Source of the DNA: Streptomyces sp. Edi2 | GTDB taxonomy: Bacteria; Actinomycetota; Actinomycetes; Streptomycetales; Streptomycetaceae | Assembly: GCF_040253635.1 (NCBI RefSeq) | Contig: NZ_JBEJGX010000003.1 | Location: forward strand, 4,861,501-4,925,500 | Length of the DNA stretch: 64,000 bases | Reading direction: 5' to 3' | Shown here: piece by piece, positions 14,157 through 22,894 of the stretch | Position numbering within the stretch: the first letter of the stretch is position 1 | Layout: the number at the start of each line of letters is the position of its first letter | The notes under the pieces: model-generated | Told to the model about the DNA's origin: nothing | Seen by the model: the letters and a program-made list of their open reading frames with translations, nothing else | Database searches by the model: none | Program-made: the position numbers and the translations under genes

Positions 14157-17100
14157 TCACTCGTCGCACGAGGGCGTGTACGAGAGGCGGGGCAGATACT
14201 CCTGCCACTTCTGCGGGGTCAGAACGCCCCGGGTGGTTGCGCAGATGCGGCGTATCGCCGCATGGGCGTCCAGATCCCACAGCCGGACCGTATCGGCGCC
14301 GCTCGACACTCCGAGGATGTGGCTTCTGGGCCGGAAGGCAAGGAAATTGCCCGTCTTGGCGTGGGGGCTGATGGACTCCCCGATGGGAGTGGCCCTGGAA
14401 GGGTGGGTGACGTTCCAGAGCCGGACCATGTCGTCGTTGCCGCCGCTCGCCAGGATGCGGCCGTCCTGGCTGAAGGTCACCGACGCGATCGCTTCGGTGT
14501 GGCCGGTGAGGGTGGAGAGATGGGTGGCTTTGCGGGGGTCGGTGACGTTCCAGAGCCGGACGGTATTGTCGTCGCTGCCGCTGGCCAGGGTATGGCCGTC
14601 CGGGCTGTAGGCGAGCCTGTTGACGGGCCCCAGGTGTCCCCGGAGAGGCGCCCCGAGCGGGGTGACATGACGAGGGTCGGTCACGTTCCAGAGCCGTATG
14701 GTGCCGTCGGCGCTGCCGCTGGCGAGAGTACGGCCGTCCGGGCTGACGACGAGGGAGTTGACGTAGCCCTTGTGGCCGGAGAGCGGCCGGCCGAGTGGAT
14801 GAAGGCGGGACGGGTCGCTGACGCTCCACAGCTGAATGGTGCGGTCGTCGTAGGCGGTTGCCAGAGTGTGCCCGTCCGGGCTGAAGGCCAGCGAGTCCAC
14901 GTACCGTGTCCGCAGCATGACGGGCGGCCCGTAGGGGACGGGCCGCTTCGGGTCGGTCACGTTCCACAGCCGCAGCGCGCGACGGCCGGTCCGCACCGCG
15001 AGTATGCGGCCGTCGGGGGAGAACACCATCGACCGCGCGTCACCCTCCCCGGGCTTGAACGGTTTGCCCAGCAACGCGGTCCGGTGGGGAGCCTGCACGC
15101 TCCACAGCCGGACCCGTTGGTCGTCCGCGGCCGTGGCCAGCACCTGTCCGTCCGGGCGGAACGCCCCGGTGCGGCCGATCATGTCCGTCGCCGGCATCGA
15201 CCACAGGCGGACCGTGTTGTCGCCGCTCCCGGTGGCGAGGCTTCGACCGTCCGGGCTGAAGCCCACGGCGTACATCTCGTCACGGCTGCCGGCGAGGGGC
15301 TGACCGACCTGCGAGGGATATGCCGGATTGCTGACGTTCCACAGGCTCGCCGTCCTGTCCGCGCTGCCGGCGGCGAGCATGGTCCCGTCGGGGCTGAAGG
15401 CCACGGACCACACCGGGCCGGTGTGGCCGGTGAGCGGCACGCCGAGCGGTGTGGCGTGACGTGGAGTGGCCGCGTTCCAGAGCCGGATGGTGTCGTCGTC
15501 GCTGCCGCTGGCGAGAGTGCGGCCGTCCGGGCTGAAGGCCAGGGAGTGCACCGTGCCCCTGTGGCCGGTCAGCGGCCTGCCGACCGGCCGCGGATGACGC
15601 CGGTCGGCCATGTCCCACAGCCTGATCGTGTTGTCGTCGCCACCGGCCGCCAGTGTCCGCCCGTCGGGGCTGAACGCCACGGAGCGTACGGCGGCGGTGT
15701 GGCCGGTCAGGACACCGAGCCGCCTCGGCCGGCGCACGTCGCCCACGTCCCACAGGCGGACGGTGTGTTTTTCGTCGGCGGCTGCCAGCGTGCGTCCGTC
15801 CGGGCTGAAAGCGAGCAGGAAGAGGGTGCCGTCGTGGCCGGTCAAGGGCGCACCGATCGGGTGCGGGTGACGGGGGTCCCGCACGTCCCAGAGCCGGACC
15901 GTGCCGTCGTCCGAAGCGCTGGCCAGGGTGTGTCCGTCCGGGCTGAAGACGGCGGTGCTCACCCAGCTCTTGTGTCCGGTGAGGGGCTTGCCCAGGGGCT
16001 TGGGGTGCGTCGGGTCCGCCACGTCCCACAGCCGCACGGTGCGGTCGTAGCTCGCGGTGGCCAGGATCCGTCCGTTCGGGCTGAACGTGGTGAGGTAGAC
16101 GGCGCCGGTGTGGCCGAGGAGCGGCGTGGCCAGTGGCGCGTTCACGGTCGAGAGCAACCGGTTGTTCGTGCCGTCGTCGTCCGGCCGCAGACGGTGTGCC
16201 ACCAGGTCGAGCTGAGCGGACAACGACGGATCCGTCAACTGGACGCGGTCGGCCTCGGCGAGCACCTGCGAGAACACGGCGTCGTCCCGCTGCTGCCAGG
16301 CGACCCACGCCGAACCGATGGCCACGACCGTCAGGACGGCAAGGGCTGACACCGCACCGCGGCTGATCAGGGCCGTGCGCTTGCGCAGCTTGACCGAAGC
16401 GGCCAGGAATTCCACCGCGCTCCGGGTCAGAAAGGTGTCACCGGCGGACTGCGCCCAGGTGCGGGCCTGTTCCAGACGCGAACCCCGGTAGAGCAGCGAG
16501 GTGTCACGATGGGCGCCCTCCCAGGCCCTGCTGTCCTCCTCCAGCCGCTGGCGCAGCAGGTTGCCTGTCCGGTCCTCGTCGATCCAGTCGCGCAGGCGCG
16601 GCCAGGCGTGGAGCAGCGCTTCATGGGTGATCTCCACGGCCTCCGCGTCGAGCGTCACCAGCCGGGCGTGCACCAGCGCTTCCAGCGACTCCTCCGTCTT
16701 GTGGGGGTCCGCCGACTCGTCCGCCAGCTGGCGCCGGATCCCCCGCCTACGGGTGGCCTGGGTGTCCTCGCCCAGGCGGACCAGCCGGAGCAGGAGCAGC
16801 CGCGCGGCCGTGCGTGCCGTCGGGTCGAGACCGGACCAGGCCCGCTCGGCGGTGGCCGCCACCGCTCCCTGGATGCCGCCCGCCGCGCGGTAGCCGGCCA
16901 GGGTCAGCCGTCCCGCCTTCCGCCGCTGCCAGGTCGCGAGCAGGGCGTGGGAGAGGAGGGGCAGCACCCCCGCGTCGTGCGTGCCGCCGGTGCCGTCGGC
17001 GCTCACCTCCCGGACGATCAGCTCCGCCAGTCCCGGTTCGAGTTCCAGGCCCACGGCCTTGGCCGGTCCGGTCACCGCTTCGCGCAGCTCCGCGGTGGTC

Positions 17101-18188
17101 AGCGGCCCGAGCACCATGTGCCGGTGCTGCAGCGCGTCGGCCAGTGCGGGGTACCCGAGGCACCGGTCGTAGAAGTCGGCGCGTACGCCGAGGATGACGC
17201 GTACGGGGGCCGGGGCATCCGGATCGCCGTGTGTGCAGGCGGCGTGGAGGAGCTGGAGGAAGGTGCGCCGGTCCGCTTCGTCGGAGCAGAGGGTGAACGC
17301 CTCCTCGAACTGGTCCACGATGACGACCGGACGCGCGGTGGCGGACGTCTCGCGCCCCGCCCAGGCCCTGACGGCCTCCCGTACCGCGTGCGCGAAGTGC
17401 ACCGTGCCGGGCTCCTGCGCCGATTCTTCCGCGGCGGAGAGCACGGGTGCCAGCTCGGGTATCCGGGAGGTCAGCTCCGCGAGCGGATCGCCTCCCGGCA
17501 CCAGCTGCAGGACCGTCCCCTCCCGGCTCTTCTCATCCTGGCTCTTCCCGTCGCCCGGGGCGCCGTTCTGCACCGTGCCGTTCTGCAGTGCGCCGTTCTG
17601 CAACGCGGGCACCAGCCCGGCGTTCAGCAGGGAGGACTTTCCGGCCCCCGAGGCGCCCACGAGCATGACCAGGCCCCCCGTCTTCTCCGCTGCGCGGAGC
17701 TGGGCGACGAGGGCGTCCGTGCACCGCTCCCGGCCGAAGAACCACCGGGCGTCCTGCTGACGATACGAAGCCAGCCCCCGGTAGGGGCACACACCGGGGA
17801 CGGGTCCGGCCGGGGCCTCGGCCGCGGGGCGCCCCTCCTCTTCCTCGGCCGCCGACGCACGGTCGCCGACCGCGCGCTCCCACAGACGCTGCCACTCGAC
17901 CGGGTCGTACAGGCCCGTGGACACCGCCGTGGGCCGCTGGCGTCGTGCCTGGGGTATCAGGATGTGCAGCACCGCGGCGAGCGCGGCGAACTGCGCGGGT
18001 ACGTTCTTGGCCCGCCGCCAGTCGCTGATCCGCTGCACGGACACCCGCACGGGCCGCCCTCGTTCGTCGACCCGCTGGAGCCGGACGACCGCCTCGGCCA
18101 CCTTCTTGAGCGGAGGGTTGCCGGCCTCCTTGTACAGCAGCGCGAGACGTTCCGCGAAGGCGGTGCGTGCCCCTGCGTCGGAACTCAC
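14157..18188 (-). CDS. Giant HTH - STAND NTPase - TM - WD40 (14 repeats) protein
   Basis: 1343 residues. Order: XRE-like N-terminal region (1-85) that includes SVQRISDWRRAKNVP; nSTAND P-loop NTPase with Walker A GASGAGKSS (about 178-186) and Walker B VVIVDQFEEAF; a winged-helix-like linker; one TM (about 665-690, beginning TALISRGAVSALAV); then 14 WD40 repeats, enough for two seven-bladed propellers. Several repeats are nearly perfect (GH...FSPDGRTLASGSDDNTVRLWN), while repeats 7-9 and 14 have drifted. STAND proteins are signal switches that assemble on ligand binding; in bacteria many act in defence or regulated cell death. With one TM the propellers would lie outside and the NTPase inside, suggesting a sensor, which is inference. 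It has no close operon partner. Confidence 0.9.
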   Translation of the reverse strand: MSSDAGARTAFAERLALLYKEAGNPPLKKVAEAVVRLQRVDERGRPVRVSVQRISDWRRAKNVPAQFAALAAVLHILIPQARRQRPTAVSTGLYDPVEWQRLWERAVGDRASAAEEEEGRPAAEAPAGPVPGVCPYRGLASYRQQDARWFFGRERCTDALVAQLRAAEKTGGLVMLVGASGAGKSSLLNAGLVPALQNGALQNGTVQNGAPGDGKSQDEKSREGTVLQLVPGGDPLAELTSRIPELAPVLSAAEESAQEPGTVHFAHAVREAVRAWAGRETSATARPVVIVDQFEEAFTLCSDEADRRTFLQLLHAACTHGDPDAPAPVRVILGVRADFYDRCLGYPALADALQHRHMVLGPLTTAELREAVTGPAKAVGLELEPGLAELIVREVSADGTGGTHDAGVLPLLSHALLATWQRRKAGRLTLAGYRAAGGIQGAVAATAERAWSGLDPTARTAARLLLLRLVRLGEDTQATRRRGIRRQLADESADPHKTEESLEALVHARLVTLDAEAVEITHEALLHAWPRLRDWIDEDRTGNLLRQRLEEDSRAWEGAHRDTSLLYRGSRLEQARTWAQSAGDTFLTRSAVEFLAASVKLRKRTALISRGAVSALAVLTVVAIGSAWVAWQQRDDAVFSQVLAEADRVQLTDPSLSAQLDLVAHRLRPDDDGTNNRLLSTVNAPLATPLLGHTGAVYLTTFSPNGRILATASYDRTVRLWDVADPTHPKPLGKPLTGHKSWVSTAVFSPDGHTLASASDDGTVRLWDVRDPRHPHPIGAPLTGHDGTLFLLAFSPDGRTLAAADEKHTVRLWDVGDVRRPRRLGVLTGHTAAVRSVAFSPDGRTLAAGGDDNTIRLWDMADRRHPRPVGRPLTGHRGTVHSLAFSPDGRTLASGSDDDTIRLWNAATPRHATPLGVPLTGHTGPVWSVAFSPDGTMLAAGSADRTASLWNVSNPAYPSQVGQPLAGSRDEMYAVGFSPDGRSLATGSGDNTVRLWSMPATDMIGRTGAFRPDGQVLATAADDQRVRLWSVQAPHRTALLGKPFKPGEGDARSMVFSPDGRILAVRTGRRALRLWNVTDPKRPVPYGPPVMLRTRYVDSLAFSPDGHTLATAYDDRTIQLWSVSDPSRLHPLGRPLSGHKGYVNSLVVSPDGRTLASGSADGTIRLWNVTDPRHVTPLGAPLRGHLGPVNRLAYSPDGHTLASGSDDNTVRLWNVTDPRKATHLSTLTGHTEAIASVTFSQDGRILASGGNDDMVRLWNVTHPSRATPIGESISPHAKTGNFLAFRPRSHILGVSSGADTVRLWDLDAHAAIRRICATTRGVLTPQKWQEYLPRLSYTPSCDE

Positions 18189-18414
18189 AGCCTCCCCCCT
18201 TCCTTCCCCCGCCTCTGGACATCCGGACCGGAAAACTCACCTTAGCGGCCTGACCTGCGGCGAAGCCTGCGGCCCGATACCGGAACCTCCTCAGCGGGGA
18301 ACCTCACCTGGCAGGATCACTTCCCAGCGGCGCACCAAGGGGGCCCTACCCCGGCAAGCCACCGACACCGCCTTGGAGAGGGACTTCTTGATGCCTGTTA
18401 CCGGTGACCAACTG

Positions 18415-18457
18415 CCGGACTCACGAGCCATGTGACGGTCCCGGCTCATGAGTCCGG
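18415..18457. other. Imperfect inverted repeat in the gene-free stretch 18189-18732
   Basis: CCGGACTCACGAGCC (18415-18429) and GGCTCATGAGTCCGG (18443-18457) form 15 bp arms with one mismatch around a 13 nt loop. The stretch upstream of the STAND gene has no credible gene. Together with the hairpin at 18557 it probably isolates that gene from the decayed ABC locus. Confidence 0.45.
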
Positions 18458-18556
18458 GGAATCCGTGGAGCCGGTCCCTCCGGACCGCTCGCACGGTGAC
18501 CTCGGGACCCGGCACCCCCCACGCTCCGCGCCACCCGGCGCGGACCGCCCCCACCT

Positions 18557-18608
18557 GCGCCATTCGGCACCGGTCCCCACGAGGGGAGGGACCGGTGACG
18601 AATGGCGC
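18557..18608. terminator. Very stable hairpin downstream of the ABC pseudogene
   Basis: Outer arms GCGCCATTCG/CGAATGGCGC and inner arms ACCGGTCCC/GGGACCGGT are perfect, with a single internal mismatch step and a 10 nt loop. It probably terminates transcription coming from the minus-strand ABC locus. Confidence 0.55.
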
Positions 18609-18732
18609 GGTGCCGTTTCGGGGCGCGGCCCGGCCCGCTTCCTCAGCAGGCCGTCAGCAGGCCGTCAGTAGGCCGTTTTGGCCATGCGCTTCTGCTCGCG
18701 CTCCGAAAGCCGGCTGCCGGACTCACGGCTTG

Positions 18733-19571
18733 TCATCCGGCGCAGCAGACGCGGCGCCAGCAGAAAGCCCATGCTATCGGGCTGTTGAACTGCTGGTGCA
18801 GCTCCCAGAGGGTCTGCGACGGGTCTGCGGTCTGCAGCCGTTGCGCCACTCCGTCCTTGTCCGTCCACCGGACCTCGGACCGTGCCCTGGCCGCCGAGGC
18901 GAGTTCGTCGAGCGTGCCGACCGCGGTGACTCGGCCGGTCTGCAGGATGCCGATGCGGTCCGCGAGCTGCTGGGCCTCGGTCATATCGTGCGTGGTGAGC
19001 ACGATGGTCATGCCGCGTTCGGCGCGCAGTTCCGTGATCAGCTCGTGGAAGTCGCGGCGCGCCTCGGGGTCGAAGCCCGTCGTCGGCTCGTCCAGGAACA
19101 CCAACTCGGGGCGGCCGATGATGCCCATGGCGACGTCGAGCCGCCGGCGCTGGCCACCGGAGAGCGTGCTCAAGGTCTGAGAGGCCTGCGCCGTGAGACC
19201 CACCGCTCCATCAGCTCTGCCGCATCGAAGGGGTCGGCGTAATGCCGGGCGAAGTGGTCGAGCATGTCCCCGACCTGCCAGCGGCCGTGGTCCCGACTGG
19301 ACTGGAGCACGATGCCGATCCGTGCCCGCCAGGCAGGGACATCCCGCTCGGGGTCCGTCCCGAGCACCTCGACGGAGCCTTGGGAACGGCGTCGGTAGCC
19401 CTCGAGGATCTCGATCGTGGTGCTCTTCCCGGCCCCGTTGGGGCCGAGTAACGCGAAGAGCTCGCCCCGGCGGACCTCAAGGTCCAGCCCGTCGAGAACG
19501 TCCCGCTGTCCGTACCGCATCCGCAGTCCGGTGGTGCGTATCGCGAGGTCGTACGTCGTGCCCTCGGTCAT
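18733..19571 (-). pseudogene. ABC transporter ATP-binding protein, frameshifted and C-terminally truncated
   Basis: The first part (ATG at 19571) encodes Walker A (LLGPNGAGKST), the Q-loop region and helical domain up to AAELMER; the next bases read in another frame as GLTAQASQTLSTLSGGQRRR with the ABC signature, Walker B VFLDEPT and the H-loop. Joining needs one extra G near 19203 (GAGCGGTGG should be GAGCGGGTGG to give ERVGL). So a single-base deletion, or a base error in the sequence, splits the gene. The far end is also abnormal: after LWELHQQFNSP the usual last 40 or so residues of drug/multidrug exporter ATPases are replaced by unrelated sequence and a stop. No permease gene follows. 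I read this as a dying two-component exporter. Confidence 0.8.
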
Positions 19572-19967
19572 CGGAACGGCGTCCGAGGCCGCCGCTATGT
19601 CCTGTCCCCCGGTCACCGGTCTGCCCTCGGTTGCGTTCCCTTGCCTAACTCGTAGAACACGGGCGTCTCCCCCCTCTTTTTTGTTGTGGTCCGCCGTGCC
19701 GGCACGGCGGACCCTGTGATGTCCCCAGATCTTCCCCCGGGGAGCGTTCAGGTTCCTTGCCGATTCCGGGAGTTGGGACCCGAGGGTTACGGCCGTGCCG
19801 GGTATCTCCGGTTCGGCGCAGACCAGAGCGGGGCCGGGGGCGGAGCTGAAGCCGGGGCCGGCCGGCTCGTTCCGGTCCGGGGCCGGGGCCGGGGCCGGGG
19901 GCATGGGCGTGGCGGCAGGCCGCCCAAGTGCCGTTCGGCCAGGAGAAGCGCTCCTGGGGGCGGCGGC

Positions 19968-20009
19968 TGTAGACCGCGTGAGCTACGCCACAGCGTGGTC
20001 ACGCAGTTG
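19968..20009 (+). pseudogene. Possible tyrosine-integrase scrap
   Basis: The plus frame here reads RPRELRHSVV, similar to the box II sequence TPRELRHSFVSLL common in actinobacterial phage and AICE integrases. The similarity stops after about ten residues and nothing upstream resembles an integrase catalytic domain, so it could be chance. It ends about 70 bp from the 3' end of tRNA-Pro and points toward it, where an integrase tail would lie after integration at that tRNA; I recall that the AICE pSAM2 uses a tRNA-Pro gene. The rest of the gene-free stretch 19572-20026 is GC-rich low-complexity sequence (GGGGCC repeats near 19850-19900) without a recognisable gene. Confidence 0.25.
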
Positions 20010-20026
20010 GTCACCCACAACGCAGG

Positions 20027-20058
20027 AGAGCCACCTACCAAAGCTGGTAGGTGGCTCT
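20027..20058. terminator. Hairpin 3' of tRNA-Pro
   Basis: Fourteen-bp perfect arms AGAGCCACCTACCA/TGGTAGGTGGCTCT with a 4 nt loop, 17 bp beyond the tRNA 3' end on its transcribed (minus) strand. It is most simply the tRNA terminator. Confidence 0.7.
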
Positions 20059-20075
20059 TACCTGTGTTCCTTCAG

Positions 20076-20149
20076 TCGGGGTGGCGGGATTTGAACCCAC
20101 GACCTCTTCGTCCCGAACGAAGCGCGCTGCCAAGCTGCGCTACACCCCG
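20076..20149 (-). tRNA. tRNA-Pro (anticodon CGG)
   Basis: Reads on the minus strand as a full cloverleaf of 74 nt without encoded CCA: acceptor CGGGGTG pairs with CACCCCG, the anticodon stem CTTCG/CGAAG holds the loop TTCGGGA, giving anticodon CGG (decodes CCG), and the T arm GTGGG-TTCAAAT-CCCGC is canonical. The Pr6Pr gene starts upstream on the same strand, and a strong hairpin follows the 3' end. Confidence 0.95.
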
Positions 20150-20161
20150 AAGCAACGAGCT

Positions 20162-20890
20162 CTACTTTAGCGGACTGATCCCCGTGTGCGAAATCCGGTT
20201 GTTGTGGAGCCGGGGAGCGGGCCTGACCTGGTCGATCCCGATGGTGATCAAGGGGAGGGCGCAGATGGCCACGCCGAGGGTGAGGGCAGAGGTGACGGTG
20301 GGGGAGGGGGCGCCGGTGGTGGCGGGGAGGGCAACGGCGAAGGCGAGGTAGAGCAGGGGGTAGGCCGGCCACTGCCAGGCGTAGGAGGGGCGGAACCCGC
20401 GGGGGGCGGTGAGCAGGAGCCAGTCGGCGAGGGTGGCGAGCGGGGTGACGGCGTAGAGGAGCTGAGGGGAGAGGGCTTGGGCGACGCCGGGGGCGCCGGC
20501 GGCCGGCAAGGTGAAAGCGGTGGTGTCGGCGGCCGGGAGGACGTAGTGGAGGAGGGCGGGGAGGGAGAGGAAGGGGACGAGCGCGCCGGCGATGCGGGGG
20601 CTTACGGGGCGGCGACCGGTCCAGGCGCGGTGCGCGGCGCAGGCGGAGACCAGCGCTGCGGCGAGGTTGGCCTGCACGGTGAAGCGGGTGAGGAGCTGGG
20701 CAGGGTCGGCGGCGCCGAGGGCCGCCAGGACGAGACCCGTCAGGGCCGCCGCGGTGATGAGGAGGCGGAAGGCGGCTGCCAGGGGGTGGCGGCTGGTGGG
20801 GGCGACGGCTGCTGCCGGGGTGCGGGCGGCGGCACCGGCCGGGCCGGTGGCGTGGCGCGTGGACTGCGAGGTCCGGGTGGGGTCGGACAT
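20162..20890 (-). CDS. Pr6Pr-family integral membrane protein
   Basis: 242 residues. After a 35-residue Ala/Thr-rich N-terminus there are six or seven hydrophobic helices (for example AFRLLITAAALTGLVLAAL, IAGALVPFLSLPALLHYVL and LTLGVAICALPLITIGI). The arrangement fits the Pr6Pr group of six-TM bacterial proteins related to FAR-17a/AIG1, whose biochemical function is not established. ATG at 20890 is preceded by GTGGAGGG. It ends 13 bp from tRNA-Pro on the same strand. No enzymatic residues stand out. Confidence 0.65.
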   Translation of the reverse strand: MSDPTRTSQSTRHATGPAGAAARTPAAAVAPTSRHPLAAAFRLLITAAALTGLVLAALGAADPAQLLTRFTVQANLAAALVSACAAHRAWTGRRPVSPRIAGALVPFLSLPALLHYVLPAADTTAFTLPAAGAPGVAQALSPQLLYAVTPLATLADWLLLTAPRGFRPSYAWQWPAYPLLYLAFAVALPATTGAPSPTVTSALTLGVAICALPLITIGIDQVRPAPRLHNNRISHTGISPLK

Positions 20891-21128
20891 CCCTCCACGG
20901 TAGAGGGATGATCAACGGGTGCGGGAGACCCCGGCGGGCAAAACGCCCATTCGGATAGTCGGCAGCGGGTCCGGACGGCCCCGGGCAAGACAGAGGCCGG
21001 GCAAGGCGGCCGCACGGTAAGGGGACCGCTCGCCGGTAAGAGACGGCCGCCCGTCTGTCAGGACCACGGCCCCGGCCCCGCCCCCGGCCCGGGAACCTGT
21101 CCGGGGTCCCGTACCACCTCACCCCACC

Positions 21129-21222
21129 CCGTAAGGGTCAGCCCCGCGCCATCCGGGTCAGCCCCACCCGGTCCAGCCCCCGGCCCGGTGTCCGGGTCAG
21201 TCCCGCGCCGTAAGGGTCAGCA
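21129..21222. repeat. Short GTAAGGGTCAGCCCCGCGCC-type repeats
   Basis: The unit occurs near 21131, 21152, 21191 and 21210 with small changes (CCGGGTCAGTCCCGCGCC and similar). The array spans the 3' end and stop codon of the metallophosphoesterase gene and the 306 bp gene-free stretch 20891-21196, which is otherwise plain GC-rich sequence. Confidence 0.55.
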
Positions 21223-22123
21223 GGGTCGCCTCCGGGGGGCAGGCGAAGCGGACCGGGGTGTAGCGGTTGGTGCCGCAGCCGGCGGAGACGTGGAGGTAGG
21301 AGGTGTGGCCCGCGGCGGTGTGGGTGGACAGGCCCTTCACGCGGTCGGTGTCGATGTCGCAGTTGGTGACCAGGGCACCGTAGAAGGGGATGCACAGCTG
21401 GCCGCCGTGGGTGTGGCCGGCCAGGATCAGCGGATAGCCGTCGGCGGTGAAGGCGTCCAGGGAGCGCAGGTAGGGCGCGTGGACGACGGCCAGCGAGAGG
21501 TCGGCGCCGGATTCCGGGCCGCCGGCGACCTCTGCGTAGCGGTCACGCTTGATGTGCGGGTCGTCCAGACCGGTCAGGGCGATCTCGATGCCCTCCAGCT
21601 TGAGGCGGCCGCGGGAATTGGACAGGCCGACCCAGCCGGCCGCGTCGAAGGCGTCGCGCAGCTCTTCCCACGGGTTGTGGACGACGCCCACGGCGGGTGC
21701 ATTGCCGTTGAGGCCGTGCCGGCCCTGGGTCCGCTCGATGAGGTAGCGGGCGGGGTTGCGCAGCTTGGGGCCGTAGTAGTCGTTGGAGCCGAAGACGTAG
21801 GCGCCGGGGAATTCCATCAGCGGGCCGAGCGCGTCCAGCGCCTCGGGGACTCCCTCGGTGTCGGAGAGGTTGTCGCCGGTGTTGATGACGAAGTCGGGGC
21901 GCAGCCCGGCGAGCGACTGCAGCCAGCGCTGCTTCTTGCGCTGTCCGCTGACCATGTGGATGTCGGAGACCTGCAGGACGCGCAACGGCCGCATGCCGCG
22001 GGGCAGTACGGGCACGGTGACGCGCCGGAGGCGGAAGGAGCGGACTTCGAAGCCCGCGGCGTAGGCCAGGCCGGCCGCGCCGGCTGCGGTCAGGGTCAGG
22101 GGTACTCCGTATCGCGCGCGCAT
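21197..22123 (-). CDS. Membrane-anchored metallophosphoesterase
   Basis: 308-residue calcineurin-like phosphoesterase. A single N-terminal hydrophobic segment (about 6-24) is followed by the five metal-binding blocks: VSDIHMVSG, TGDNLSD, FGSNDYYG (GNH replaced by SND, as in the YkuE/YaeI-like group), LAGHTHGGQ and a preceding VVHAP. Family members hydrolyse phosphodiesters or lipid-linked pyrophosphates at the membrane; UDP-2,3-diacylglucosamine and cyclic nucleotides are known substrates of relatives, but the substrate here is unknown. An ATG at 22132 would add three residues; the ATG at 22123 has GGGGA at the right spacing and was chosen. It is divergent from the YqeY-like gene. Confidence 0.85.
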   Translation of the reverse strand: MRARYGVPLTLTAAGAAGLAYAAGFEVRSFRLRRVTVPVLPRGMRPLRVLQVSDIHMVSGQRKKQRWLQSLAGLRPDFVINTGDNLSDTEGVPEALDALGPLMEFPGAYVFGSNDYYGPKLRNPARYLIERTQGRHGLNGNAPAVGVVHNPWEELRDAFDAAGWVGLSNSRGRLKLEGIEIALTGLDDPHIKRDRYAEVAGGPESGADLSLAVVHAPYLRSLDAFTADGYPLILAGHTHGGQLCIPFYGALVTNCDIDTDRVKGLSTHTAAGHTSYLHVSAGCGTNRYTPVRFACPPEATLLTLTARD

Positions 22124-22251
22124 GGTCCCCATCGTCGCAGAGTGCGGGGGGTAAGTGCAGCGGGCGGGAGCCGCCCCGCCGGGAGGCGGGCGCGGTGGGC
22201 CGGGAGGGAAAGGCGCGGTGGTTGTCGGCGGGTGGGGGCATACTCAACGGC

Positions 22252-22716
22252 ATGACCACGCTCAAGTCCAAGCTGCAGGACGACCTCACCACCGCGATCA
22301 AGGCGCGCGACGAACTGCGTTCCTCCACCCTCCGTCTCACGCTGACCGCGATCCAGAAGGAGGAGGTCGCGGGCACCGAGGCGCGCGAGCTGTCCGACGG
22401 CGAGGTCGAGAAGATCATCGCGCGGGAGGCGAAGAAGCGCCGGGAGGCCGCGGACGCCTTCGAGAAGGGCGGCCGGGGCGATTCGGCCGAGCGGGAGCGC
22501 GCCGAGGGCGAGGTGCTCGCCGACTACCTGCCCAAGCAGCTGACCGACGAGGAGCTGGAGCAGCTGGTCGCGGCGGCCGTGGCGGAGGCCAAGGGCGCCG
22601 GTGCCGAGGGGCCGCGGGCGATGGGCGCCGTCATGAAGATCGTCAACCCGCAGGTGGCGGGCCGCGCCGAGGGCGGCCGGGTGGCCGCGGTGGTGAAGAA
22701 GCTGCTCGCCGGCTGA
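22252..22716 (+). CDS. GatB/YqeY domain protein
   Basis: 154 residues, all helical, matching the stand-alone YqeY family: start MTTLKSKLQDDLTTAIKARD, then EREVI-like EVEKIIAREAKKRREAADAFEKGGR and a C-terminal three-helix domain ending MGAVMKIVNPQVAGRAEGGRVAAVVKKLL. The domain also occurs as the C-terminal tRNA-binding tail of the GatB subunit of glutamyl-tRNA(Gln) amidotransferase, so tRNA-linked activity is suspected but not shown. The ATG at 22252 lacks a strong ribosome site. In Streptomyces it commonly sits next to the metallophosphoesterase and the class A PBP, as here. Confidence 0.88.
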   Translation: MTTLKSKLQDDLTTAIKARDELRSSTLRLTLTAIQKEEVAGTEARELSDGEVEKIIAREAKKRREAADAFEKGGRGDSAERERAEGEVLADYLPKQLTDEELEQLVAAAVAEAKGAGAEGPRAMGAVMKIVNPQVAGRAEGGRVAAVVKKLLAG

Positions 22717-22740
22717 GCGGCCGGACGGAGCTTTTCAGGG

Positions 22741-22785
22741 AAAGAGGAGGGGCGCCCCCACACCATGGGGGCGCCCCTCCTCTTT
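22741..22785. terminator. Bidirectional terminator, 19 bp perfect stem
   Basis: Arms 22741-22759 and 22767-22785 are exact complements (core GGAGGGGCGCCCCC) around a 7 nt loop. Because the arms begin AAAG and end CTTT, each strand gives a short U-tract. It separates the convergent yqeY-like and PBP genes. Confidence 0.9.
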
Positions 22786-22894
22786 CGTCATACGGGTCGG
22801 CGACTTTCGCCGTACGGGCCGGCATCCGCCGCCGTACGGGCCAATCGGCCCTTCACCGGCCGCCGTTCACCAGCGGCCCTTCACCGGCGCCCGT

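Noticed and set aside
16509..18245. 578-residue plus-strand frame opposite the STAND gene
   Set aside because: Antisense shadow of a high-GC gene; the minus frame has all domain motifs.
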